Assembly (NCBI GenBank): GCA_017353855.1
Contig: JAFMSA010000109.1
Coordinates: 1 to 9,769, forward strand
DNA: 9,769 nucleotides
Direction of reading: 5' to 3'
DNA from: Alphaproteobacteria bacterium
Lineage (GTDB): Bacteria > Pseudomonadota > Alphaproteobacteria > ATCC43930 > CGMCC-115725
Shown here piece by piece: positions 1 to 6,443 of this stretch. A program made the position numbers and the translations under genes. A model generated the notes under the pieces. The model was not told the origin of the DNA. It did no database searches and saw only the letters and a list, made by a program, of their open reading frames with translations. Every line of letters begins with the position of its first letter. Position 1 is the first letter of the stretch.

Positions 1-61
1 ACTCGGCTTATGAGACCTGCTCACAAGCTCCTCGGCGTCGAGCAATCTCGGCTCTAGCCCG

Positions 62-450
62 AATGATCGGCGTCACTGCCGGTTGTTCGGCGGCGGCATC
101 GTCGCCAGGGCCGCCGACGATTCCCATCGGATCATCGCGGCGGCGCAGGCGCTCGAGATCGGGCTCGCGGTCCGGGCCCATCTGCCGGGCTGCCCGGTCC
201 GAAGCCGGGCAGGAATCGCGCCACACGGGGGTCAGGGCCATGATGCTTGAAAACCTTATCCTCGCAGGTGCGAGCCACCGTCTCAGGGTTGCCGCGGGAT
301 GCCGAGGCGCCGCGGCTGATTGCCGAGGGGCTCTCTGCCTCGACCGAAATTAAATTGCCCGTTGATCAGCGTATCGCCGGCTTACAGGAGATCCTCCACG
401 CCGAGGCCGAGCGCGTCGGCGCGACGGTGTATCGCCGAAATGGTGGATGA
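62..450 (+). pseudogene. Possible frameshifted gene remnant, unrecognised
   Basis: This left-edge stretch holds no intact gene I can support. On the plus strand one frame stays open from 14 to a TGA at 248-250 without an ATG. From about 80 its codons are coding-like, with almost every third position G or C and a lower-GC second position. It reads as an alanine-rich segment containing GGGIVARAADDSHRIIAAA. A second plus frame opens after a TGA at 241-243 and runs to a TGA at 448-450, again without ATG (first start-like codon TTG at 247), including the segment RIAGLQEILHAEAERVG. One indel near 244-250 would join the two frames. I infer a decayed or frameshifted gene, but recognise no family. The opposite strand at 8-241 also has a 77-codon ATG frame, in the same codon phase; its composition fits coding less well. 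Positions 451-552 hold only a small hairpin. Confidence 0.25.
190..212. repeat. GC-rich inverted repeat (8-bp perfect stem)
   Basis: CTGCCCGG at 190-197 is mirrored exactly by CCGGGCAG at 205-212, leaving a 7-nt loop. A second GCCGGGC copy at 184-190 could compete for the left arm. No T-tract follows on either strand, so it is not a standard intrinsic terminator. It lies inside the putative gene remnant and may simply reflect GC-rich codons. Confidence 0.4.
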
Positions 451-534
451 GCCGGCTGGCGGTCACGCCTGAAGGCAGCGCAAGGCGATCGGTCTGGAGC
501 TGCGTCTTGGGAAGGATATCTGTCGCGGCATCCC

Positions 535-546
535 GGGCTTTCGCCC
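535..546 (-). terminator. Small GNRA-type hairpin after the acyl-CoA dehydrogenase stop
   Basis: Read on the minus strand, GGGC-GAAA-GCCC begins 7 nt after the TGA (553-555) of the acyl-CoA dehydrogenase gene. It forms a 4-bp GC stem closed by a stable GAAA tetraloop. There is no run of T after it, so it is at best a weak 3'-end or mRNA-stabilising hairpin, not a convincing Rho-independent terminator. Confidence 0.22.
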
Positions 547-552
547 TGAGGC

Positions 553-1689
553 TCATTCCTTTGCGATCTCGCGGGCAATGACCAGACGCTGGATGTCGCT
601 GGTGCCTTCGTAGATCTGGCAGACCCGCACGTCGCGATAGATGCGCTCGACGGGAAACTCGGCGATATAGCCGTAGCCGCCATGGATCTGGATCGCGTCG
701 GAGGCAACCCGTTCCGACATCTCCGAGGCGAAGAGCTTGGCCATCGATGCCTCTTTGATGCAGGGCTCGCCGGCGTCGCGCCGACCGGCGGCGTCGAGCA
801 CGAGGCTGCGCGCGGCCGCGATTTTGGTCGCCATGTCGGCGAGGCGGAAGGCAACCGCCTGCTGGTCGAAGATCCGCTTGCCGAAGGCCTCACGCTCGCG
901 GGCATAGGCGAGGGCCGCCTCATAGGCGGCGCGGGCCATGCCGACCGATTGCGCGGCAATGCCGATGCGGCCGCCTTCGAGGTTGGCGAGCGCGATTCGG
1001 TAGCCTTCGCCTTCGGCGCCCAGCATCAGGTCCACGGTCAGCTCGACCTCTTCGAAGACGAGCTGTGTGGTATCGCAGGCGCGCTGTCCGAGCTTGTGCT
1101 CGACGCGCGCGACACGAAAGCCGGGGTTGTCGGTCGGCACGAGAAAGGCGCTGATCCCACTTTTGCCCCGTTCGGGATCGGTGACGGCAAAAACGATCGC
1201 GATCTGCGCATGCTGACCGGAGCTGATGAACTGCTTGGTGCCGTTGAGCACCCAGCGATTGCCGCGGCGGCGTGCCCGGGTCCGGATCGCCGCGGCATCG
1301 GAGCCGGCTTGCGGCTCGGTCAGGCAGAAGCAGGCGAGCATTTCGCCTTTTGCCATCGGGGTCAGGAACCTCCGTTTTTGCTCCTCCGAGCCGTATTGCA
1401 GCACCGGCATGCAGCCCACCGAGTTCTGCACGCTCAGGATCGTCGAGACGGCACCTTCACCGGCCGCGATCTCCTCCATCACGAGGGCGTATCCGACGTG
1501 GTCGGCGCCGGCGCCGCCATAGGCCTCGGGCACCAGCATTCCCATAAAGCCGAGCTTGCCGAGCTCTGCGAGTGCATCGGCCGGAAACTTCGCCTCGCGG
1601 TCCCGCTCTGCCGCGTAGGGGGCGAGCCGTGTGCGGGCGAAGTCGCGCGCCACCTCGCGCAGCATGCGCTGCTCGCCGGTAAGCCTCAC
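553..1689 (-). CDS. Acyl-CoA dehydrogenase, short-chain type
   Basis: This 378-residue flavoprotein should carry out FAD-dependent alpha,beta-dehydrogenation of a short or branched acyl-CoA and pass electrons to ETF. It has full family length. The N-terminal helical domain ends near residue 110. The beta-domain signature CFCLTEPQAGSDAA is at about 120-133, with the flavin-contacting WVLNGTKQFISSG at 146-158. The C-terminal helical domain carries REREAFGKRIFDQQ (264-277) and QIHGGYGYIAEFPVER (334-349). The catalytic base is Glu361 in IYEGTSDIQRLVIAREI, the position used by short- and medium-chain dehydrogenases. The start is GTG at 1689, with GAGG 8 nt upstream and 10 nt after the RidA-family stop, so it is translated as the last gene of the ivd operon. 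The substrate cannot be settled from sequence; butyryl-, isobutyryl- or 2-methylbutyryl-CoA all fit, and the leucine-catabolism neighbour favours a branched-chain role by inference. Confidence 0.93.
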   Translation of the reverse strand: MRLTGEQRMLREVARDFARTRLAPYAAERDREAKFPADALAELGKLGFMGMLVPEAYGGAGADHVGYALVMEEIAAGEGAVSTILSVQNSVGCMPVLQYGSEEQKRRFLTPMAKGEMLACFCLTEPQAGSDAAAIRTRARRRGNRWVLNGTKQFISSGQHAQIAIVFAVTDPERGKSGISAFLVPTDNPGFRVARVEHKLGQRACDTTQLVFEEVELTVDLMLGAEGEGYRIALANLEGGRIGIAAQSVGMARAAYEAALAYAREREAFGKRIFDQQAVAFRLADMATKIAAARSLVLDAAGRRDAGEPCIKEASMAKLFASEMSERVASDAIQIHGGYGYIAEFPVERIYRDVRVCQIYEGTSDIQRLVIAREIAKE

Positions 1690-1699
1690 GGGGCTGACC

Positions 1700-2089
1700 T
1701 CATCCGGCGCTGCCGCGTCTTGCCGTGAGCTCGATCTCGATCTTCATGCGGGGGTCCACCAGAGCGCAAAAAAGCGCCGTCGCGGCCGGGCGGATCGTGC
1801 CGAAAGCCTCGCCCAGCACCGGCACTATAGACGGCCAGTCCGGCGGGTTCGGCACGTAATACCGCACGCGAACGACATCGGCGAGGCTCGCACCTGCCTC
1901 GGCCAGCGCCTTCTCGATATTGCGAAGTGCCTGGCGGGCCTGCTCGGCCGGCTCCTCGGCGATCGTCATCCGCGTATAGTCGAACCCGGTCGTCCCGGCA
2001 ACAAAGATCCACTCGCCGTCGACGACGGCGCGGCTGTATCCGGCCTCGGCCTCGAAGGGTGACCCGGACGAAATCAGCCGTCGCGTCAT
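1700..2089 (-). CDS. RidA/YjgF/UK114-family protein lacking the catalytic Arg
   Basis: This 129-residue protein has the Rid fold signature, including VAGTTGFDYTRMTIAEE (30-46), the amphipathic helix EQARQALRNIEKALAEAG (49-66), ADVVRVRYYV (70-79) and the C-terminal DPRMKIEIELTARR (112-125). Archetypal RidA hydrolyses reactive enamines and imines from PLP enzymes using an arginine (Arg105 in E. coli RidA, in PARSCVEV). Anchoring on the shared KIEIE strand puts Ala103 (RPAATALF) at that site here. The protein therefore belongs to a Rid subfamily without the deaminase arginine, and its activity is unknown. The ATG at 2089 overlaps the ivd stop as ATGA, with GGAG 5 nt upstream of it. It lies between two acyl-CoA dehydrogenase genes in one transcription unit, so a role linked to acyl-CoA catabolism is an inference from context. 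Confidence 0.9.
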   Translation of the reverse strand: MTRRLISSGSPFEAEAGYSRAVVDGEWIFVAGTTGFDYTRMTIAEEPAEQARQALRNIEKALAEAGASLADVVRVRYYVPNPPDWPSIVPVLGEAFGTIRPAATALFCALVDPRMKIEIELTARRGSAG

Positions 2090-3258
2090 GCGGTCTCCGC
2101 AAAGATTTCGCGGCCGATAAGCATGCGCCGGATCTCCGAGGTCCCCGCGCCGATCTCGTAGAGCTTGGCGTCGCGCAAGAGCCTCCCGGTCGGAAAGTCG
2201 TTGATGTAGCCGTTGCCGCCGAGGATCTGCATTGCGTCGAGAGCCATAGCCGTCGCCTTCTCGGCTGCGTAGAGGATGGCGCCGGCGGCATCCCTGCGCG
2301 TCGTCCGTCCGCGGTCGCAGGCCTTAGCCACGGCATAGACGTATGATTTGCAAGCGTTCATCGTTGTGTACATGTCGGCGATCTTGCCCTGGATCAGCTG
2401 AAATTCGCCGATCGCCTGACCGAACTGTTTGCGGTCGTGGATGTAGGGGATCACGATGTCGAGACAGGCCTGCATGATGCCGAGCGGACCCGCGGCCAAG
2501 ACGGCGCGCTCGTAATCGAGCCCGCTCATCAGCACGTGCACACCCTGATCGACCACGCCCAGGACGTTTTCGGCCGGCACTTCGCAGTCCTCGAAGACCA
2601 GCTCGGAGGTCGGCGATCCGCGCATGCCCAGTTTGTCGAGCTTCTGCGCCGGCCGGAAACCGTCGAAGCCGCTTTCGATTAGGAACGCGGTGATGCCCCG
2701 CGGCCCGGCCTCGGGCCTCGTCTTGGCATAGACGACGAGCGTGTCGGCGACATGACCGTTGGTGATCCACAGCTTGCTGCCGTTCAAGATAAAGCGCTCG
2801 CCTTTCCTGTCGGCCCGCAGCCGCATGGAGACGACGTCGGAGCCGGCTCCCGGCTCGCTCATCGCCAGCGCTCCGACATGCTCGCCCGATATCAGTTTAG
2901 GCAGGTATTTCCTCTTCTGCCCCTCGTTGCCATTGCGGCGGATCTGATTTACGCAGAGGTTCGAGTGAGCGCCATAGGAGAGGCCGACCGAAGCCGAGGC
3001 GCGGCTGACTTCCTCCATCGCGACGCAATGCGCGAGATAGCCCATTCCGGCTCCGCCGTATTCTTCTTCAACGGTGATGCCGTGCAAGCCGAGTCTCCCC
3101 AACTCGGTCCACAGTTCGGCCGGAAATCGGTCGGTGCGATCGATTTCCGCTGCGAGCGGGGCGATCCGATTCCCGGCGAAGGTGCGGACACTTGTCCGCA
3201 ACATGTCGATCTCCGGACCGAGGTCAAAGTCGAGGGAGGCCAACCGCGTATTCTGCAC
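2086..3258 (-). CDS. ivd: Isovaleryl-CoA dehydrogenase (leucine degradation)
   Basis: This 390-residue FAD enzyme oxidises isovaleryl-CoA to 3-methylcrotonyl-CoA in leucine catabolism (also called liuA), with ETF as electron acceptor. It is recognised by the N-terminal FDLGPEIDMLR (11-21), SYGAHSNLCVNQI (94-106), ALAMSEPGAGSDVVSM (130-145) and DRKQFGQAIGEFQLIQGK (275-292). The decisive trait is the catalytic base. Isovaleryl-CoA dehydrogenases use a Glu in an internal helix, seen here as Glu250 in MSGLDYERAVLAAGPLG. The position used by other acyl-CoA dehydrogenases is alanine (Ala371 in EIGAGTSEIRR), as in the family. The best start is GTG at 3258. It has no strong Shine-Dalgarno, but the next internal Met (residue 19) would remove the conserved FDLG segment. 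It is the first gene of the operon, 78 nt downstream of a co-directional tRNA-Leu. The usual partners (methylcrotonyl-CoA carboxylase, HMG-CoA lyase) are not in the window. Confidence 0.95.
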   Translation of the reverse strand: MQNTRLASLDFDLGPEIDMLRTSVRTFAGNRIAPLAAEIDRTDRFPAELWTELGRLGLHGITVEEEYGGAGMGYLAHCVAMEEVSRASASVGLSYGAHSNLCVNQIRRNGNEGQKRKYLPKLISGEHVGALAMSEPGAGSDVVSMRLRADRKGERFILNGSKLWITNGHVADTLVVYAKTRPEAGPRGITAFLIESGFDGFRPAQKLDKLGMRGSPTSELVFEDCEVPAENVLGVVDQGVHVLMSGLDYERAVLAAGPLGIMQACLDIVIPYIHDRKQFGQAIGEFQLIQGKIADMYTTMNACKSYVYAVAKACDRGRTTRRDAAGAILYAAEKATAMALDAMQILGGNGYINDFPTGRLLRDAKLYEIGAGTSEIRRMLIGREIFAETA

Positions 3259-3336
3259 GGGTCAGACGCTGTTTCGTCGCGATTGCGTCGCTGCGCTTAC
3301 GGCGGCGGGGCAATCCCGGAAGTCGGCGGCTTCGGC

Positions 3337-3423
3337 TGGTGCGGTCGAGAAGACTCGAACTTCCACGGAGTTTCCCCCACAGCGACCTCAACGCTGCGCG
3401 TCTACCAATTCCGCCACGACCGC
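3337..3423 (-). tRNA. tRNA-Leu, anticodon GAG
   Basis: The minus strand folds into a complete 87-nt class II tRNA. The acceptor arm is GCGGTCG pairing with CGACCGC, followed by discriminator A and encoded CCA (complement of 3337-3339). The D-loop contains AATTGGTAGAC. The anticodon stem has AGCG pairing with CGCT around loop TTGAGGT, giving anticodon GAG at 3387-3389, which reads CUC/CUU leucine codons. A long variable arm (GGGGGAAACTCC) is typical of tRNA-Leu. The T arm is GGAAG-TTCGAGT-CTTCT with one G-T wobble. All stems pair, so the gene appears functional. It sits between lipB (divergent) and ivd (co-directional downstream). Confidence 0.97.
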
Positions 3424-3438
3424 ACGACAGGGGCGGCG

Positions 3439-3467
3439 TGATTAGCAAATCCGGCCTACTATATCAA
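3439..3467 (-). promoter_or_regulatory. Candidate sigma70-type promoter for tRNA-Leu
   Basis: On the minus strand a -35-like TTGATA (complement of 3462-3467) and a -10-like TAATCA (complement of 3439-3444) are separated by exactly 17 nt. The -10 box ends 15 nt before the mature tRNA 5' end, which leaves room for a short leader removed by RNase P. The -35 matches consensus at 5 of 6 positions. The same AT-rich patch must also contain or adjoin the promoter for the divergent lipB operon, whose start codon is at 3473. Confidence 0.5.
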
Positions 3468-3472
3468 GTCGC

Positions 3473-4147
3473 ATGGATCCTGAGATGGTGAGCCGGCCCG
3501 GCGAGATCGAGTGGCGGATCAGCAAGATCCCGGTCGATTACCGAGCGGCGGTCGGGGAGATGGAAGATCGGGTAGCGGCCATCCGCAGCGGGACAGCCGC
3601 CGAGCTCATCTGGCTTCTCGAGCACCCGTCTGTTTATACAGCCGGGACCAGCGCACGCGCAGAGGAGTTGATCGAGCCACGTCGCTTGCCGGTGCTCCGC
3701 ACCGGCCGGGGTGGCCGCTTCACCTATCATGGGCCGGGACAGCGCATCGCGTACGTCATGCTCGATCTGCGCCGCCGCGGCAACGACGTGCGGTGTTATG
3801 TGCACCGGCTCGAGGAGTGGATAATCCGGGTTCTTGCTTGCTTCGGCGTCGTGGGCGAGCGCCGCGCCGGCCGCGTCGGGATCTGGGTCGTGCGGCCCGA
3901 CGGGCGCGAGGAAAAAATCGCTGCGATCGGCGTGCGCGTCCGGCAATGGGTGACCTACCATGGCCTCGCGCTCAATATCGACCCCGACCTCGACCATTAT
4001 GACGGCATTATCCCGTGCGGCGTGGCCGAGCACGGCGTCACGTCGCTTGCCGCGCTCGGTATCAGCGTGACACTCGCGCAAGTCGATTTAGCCTTGCAGG
4101 CCGCCTTCGCGGCAACGTTCGCTGATCCGCTCGCGTGCCGCGCCTGA
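3473..4147 (+). CDS. lipB: Lipoyl(octanoyl) transferase LipB
   Basis: This 224-residue enzyme transfers octanoate from acyl carrier protein to lipoyl domains of 2-oxoacid dehydrogenases and the glycine cleavage H protein, in the cytoplasm. The family hallmarks are in order: LIWLLEHPSVYTAGTS (45-60), the substrate-loop motif TGRGGRFTYHGPGQ (77-90), the lysine-bearing segment KIAAIGVRV (148-156), TYHGLALNI (161-169) and the catalytic cysteine Cys182 in GIIPCGVAEHGVTSL. Lys148 and Cys182 form the acyl-transfer pair. The ATG at 3473 is the first start; an in-frame ATG at 3485 (residue 5) is an alternative, and neither has a strong ribosome binding site. It heads the plus-strand operon: rarA begins 11 nt after its stop. 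Lipoate is needed by the branched-chain keto-acid dehydrogenase that feeds ivd, but the two genes are divergent and a regulatory link is not shown. Confidence 0.96.
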   Translation: MDPEMVSRPGEIEWRISKIPVDYRAAVGEMEDRVAAIRSGTAAELIWLLEHPSVYTAGTSARAEELIEPRRLPVLRTGRGGRFTYHGPGQRIAYVMLDLRRRGNDVRCYVHRLEEWIIRVLACFGVVGERRAGRVGIWVVRPDGREEKIAAIGVRVRQWVTYHGLALNIDPDLDHYDGIIPCGVAEHGVTSLAALGISVTLAQVDLALQAAFAATFADPLACRA

Positions 4148-4151
4148 GGAG
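4147..4151 (+). promoter_or_regulatory. Ribosome binding site fixing the rarA start
   Basis: A perfect AGGAG overlaps the lipB stop codon and stands 7 nt before the ATG at 4159. It favours that ATG over the in-frame ATG at 4135, which lies inside lipB and would add eight basic residues atypical of the family. Confidence 0.7.
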
Positions 4152-4158
4152 ACCGGCT

Positions 4159-5457
4159 ATGAGCACTTTGTTCGAGAGCCAAGCGCCGCATCCTCTGGCC
4201 AGTCGGCTGCGCCCGCGCAGCCTCGCCGAAATCGTCGGGCAGGACCATCTGATCGGTCGCGACGGTCCGATCGGCCGGATGGTGACGAGCGGACAGCTCT
4301 CCTCCATGATCCTCTGGGGTCCGCCGGGCTGCGGTAAGACGACGATCGCCCGGCTGTTGGCGCAGAGCAGCGAACTCGACTTCGAGCCGCTCTCGGCCGT
4401 GTTTTCCGGCGTCTCGGACCTCCGCAAGGTATTTGACGCCGCCAAGAAGCGTCGCGGGATGGGACGCGGCACGCTGCTTTTTGTGGACGAGATCCATCGG
4501 TTCAACCGCGCCCAGCAGGATGCCTTTCTGCCGGTAGTGGAAGACGGCACGGTGGTCCTCATCGGCGCCACGACGGAGAACCCGTCCTTCGAGCTGATTG
4601 GCGCGCTGTTGTCCCGGGCCCAGGTGTTTGTGCTGCGTCGGCTTGACGATGACGATCTCGAGACGCTGCTGCAACGCGCCGAAGATCAGCTCGGGACGCG
4701 GCTGCCGCTGACCGGCGATGCTCGCACGGCGCTGCGCGCGATGGCCGATGGCGACGGGCGATTCCTGCTCAACCTCGTCGAGGAGATCGTCCGGCTGGAG
4801 GCCGAAAACACGCTCGGACCGGGCGAACTCGCGCGTCTGGTGCAGCGCCGCGCTCCGCTCTACGACAAAGCGCAGGAGGGTCATTACAACCTGATCAGCG
4901 CATTGCACAAATCGCTGCGCGGGTCCGACACCGATGCGGCGCTTTACTGGCTTGCGCGTATGCTCGCGGGCGGCGAGGACCCCGTCTATATCCTGCGCCG
5001 TCTGACGCGGGCGGCAGTCGAGGACATTGGCCTCGCGGACCCGCAGGCCGTGGTGCAGGCGCTGGCAGCTTGGGACACCTACGACAGGCTCGGCTCGCCC
5101 GAAGGCGAACTCGCGATTGCCCAATGCGTCATCTACCTCGCAACCGCGCCCAAATCCAACGCGGCGTATCTGGCGTTTGGCGAAGCGCGTGCGATGGCGC
5201 GCGAAACCGGATCGCTGATGCCGCCTGTGCACATCCTCAACGCGCCGACCCGCCTGATGCGCGATCTCGGCTATGGCAAAGGCTATGTTTACGACCATGC
5301 CACCGAGCAAGGCTTTTCCGGCCAGAATTACTTTCCCGAGGCCGTCGCGCGCCGCGATTTTTACCGGCCGGGGGAGCGGGGGTTCGAACGGGAGATCAGA
5401 AAACGGCTCGACTATTGGGAAAAGCTGCGTCAACGCGCGTCGACGGCGACGCCGTGA
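4159..5457 (+). CDS. rarA: Replication-associated recombination protein A (AAA+ ATPase)
   Basis: This 432-residue homologue of E. coli RarA (MgsA) and eukaryotic WRNIP1 is related to clamp-loader ATPases. It acts at stalled replication forks and single-strand gaps as a tetrameric DNA-dependent ATPase. The N-terminal RPRSLAEIVGQDHLIG (18-33) is the family signature. Walker A is GPPGCGKTT (54-62), Walker B LLFVDEIHRFN (106-116), sensor 1 GATTENPSFE (136-145), and the probable arginine finger is Arg153 in LLSRAQVF. The C-terminal half has the family segments SALHKSLRGSDTDAALYWLARML, GEDPVYILRRL and the end motif QNYFPE. Length is normal. The start at 4159 is chosen from the AGGAG site. The stop TGA overlaps the proposed GTG of the next gene as GTGA, implying translational coupling. 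Confidence 0.97.
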   Translation: MSTLFESQAPHPLASRLRPRSLAEIVGQDHLIGRDGPIGRMVTSGQLSSMILWGPPGCGKTTIARLLAQSSELDFEPLSAVFSGVSDLRKVFDAAKKRRGMGRGTLLFVDEIHRFNRAQQDAFLPVVEDGTVVLIGATTENPSFELIGALLSRAQVFVLRRLDDDDLETLLQRAEDQLGTRLPLTGDARTALRAMADGDGRFLLNLVEEIVRLEAENTLGPGELARLVQRRAPLYDKAQEGHYNLISALHKSLRGSDTDAALYWLARMLAGGEDPVYILRRLTRAAVEDIGLADPQAVVQALAAWDTYDRLGSPEGELAIAQCVIYLATAPKSNAAYLAFGEARAMARETGSLMPPVHILNAPTRLMRDLGYGKGYVYDHATEQGFSGQNYFPEAVARRDFYRPGERGFEREIRKRLDYWEKLRQRASTATP

Positions 5458-6443
5458 CGCAAGCCGGCGCGACCGTGAGGGTGAGCGCGCAGGACGGGTC
5501 GATCCGTCTCGACCGTTGGTTCAAGCGCCACTATCCGGCGCTCGGCCACGGCCAGCTCGAAAAATTGCTTCGCACGGGCCGCGTCCGCGTCGATGGAAGG
5601 CGCGCGCGATCCGGTGATCGCATCGAAGCGGGGCAAGCGATCCGGATTCCGCCGGTCGTCGACGCCGCGCCGAGGGAGCGGCCGGTGGTCTACCGGGTAC
5701 GGCCGGCCGATGAAGCGAGGCTGCAGGCCGCGGTTGTTCACCGCGATGAGGCGGTGATCGTCATCAACAAACCGCCCGGGCTCGCCGTACAAGGCGGCAC
5801 GGCGACCGAGAGGCATCTCGACGGGCTGTTGGACAGCCTCCGTTTCGGAAGCGATGAACGGCCCCGTCTGGTACACCGGCTCGACAAGGAGACGAGCGGT
5901 GTTCTCGTCCTCGCGCGCAGCAGCGCCGCAGCGGGGTTCCTGACCCGGGCGTTCCGTGAGAAAGAGACGAGAAAGACGTACTGGGCGGTCGTCATCGGCC
6001 TGCCGAAGCCGCGACAGGGGCGGATCGATTTGCCGCTCGCCAAGACCCCCGGACGCGGCGGCGAGCGTGTGCGTCCCGATACCGAGGAAGGCCGGCTTGC
6101 GCTCACCTACTACCGGGTGATCGAGAACGCCGGCTCCCGGGCGTGCTGGCTCGCACTGATGCCGGTCACCGGCCGGACGCATCAGTTGCGCGCCCATTGT
6201 GCCGCGATCGGGACACCGGTCCTGGGCGATGCGAAATATGGCGAGGGGGCTGCCCATCTCGCGCCGTTGCCCGGATCGCGGCGGCTGCATCTTCACGCCC
6301 GCAGCCTGTCGATACCGCATCCGCTCGGCGGAAAATTGGAGGTCACGGCGCCGCTTCCGCCGCACATGCGGCACACCTGGGAATTCTTTGGTTTTTCGGA
6401 TGACGCCGGGGACCCGTTCGCCGAGCTGGGATTGCCGGCATGA
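5454..6443 (+). CDS. rluC: RluC/RluD-family 23S rRNA pseudouridine synthase
   Basis: This protein of about 329 residues isomerises uridine to pseudouridine, most likely in 23S rRNA. An N-terminal S4 RNA-binding domain (about 18-66) includes RLDRWFKRHYPALGHGQLEK and RVRVDGRR. The catalytic domain has motif I at VVHRDEAVIVINKPPGLAVQ, motif II RLVHRLDKETSG with catalytic Asp144, and motif III at GRTHQLRAHCAAIGTPVLGD (from Gly240). There is no ATG near the N-terminus. The GTG at 5454 overlaps the rarA stop as GTGA; in-frame GTGs at 5475 and 5481 are alternatives and none has a strong ribosome binding site. The frame is open further upstream inside rarA, but that part is an off-frame shadow. Assignment to RluC rather than another S4-containing paralogue rests on domain order only, so the exact target uridines are uncertain. 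Confidence 0.9.
   Translation: MTQAGATVRVSAQDGSIRLDRWFKRHYPALGHGQLEKLLRTGRVRVDGRRARSGDRIEAGQAIRIPPVVDAAPRERPVVYRVRPADEARLQAAVVHRDEAVIVINKPPGLAVQGGTATERHLDGLLDSLRFGSDERPRLVHRLDKETSGVLVLARSSAAAGFLTRAFREKETRKTYWAVVIGLPKPRQGRIDLPLAKTPGRGGERVRPDTEEGRLALTYYRVIENAGSRACWLALMPVTGRTHQLRAHCAAIGTPVLGDAKYGEGAAHLAPLPGSRRLHLHARSLSIPHPLGGKLEVTAPLPPHMRHTWEFFGFSDDAGDPFAELGLPA

Noticed and set aside
682..1728. Long plus-strand open frame opposite the acyl-CoA dehydrogenase gene
   Set aside because: Its translation is low-complexity and has no family motif, while the minus strand encodes a full-length dehydrogenase with all key residues. It is an antisense shadow typical of high-GC DNA.
3337..3423. tRNA-Leu as an attachment site for an integrated element
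   Set aside because: No integrase gene and no direct repeat of the tRNA 3' end is visible; both flanks are ordinary catabolic and housekeeping genes.
3997..5433. 478-codon minus-strand open frame opposite lipB/rarA
   Set aside because: The plus strand encodes rarA with intact Walker A and B motifs across this region; the antisense translation is rich in R, H and Q and shows no domain.
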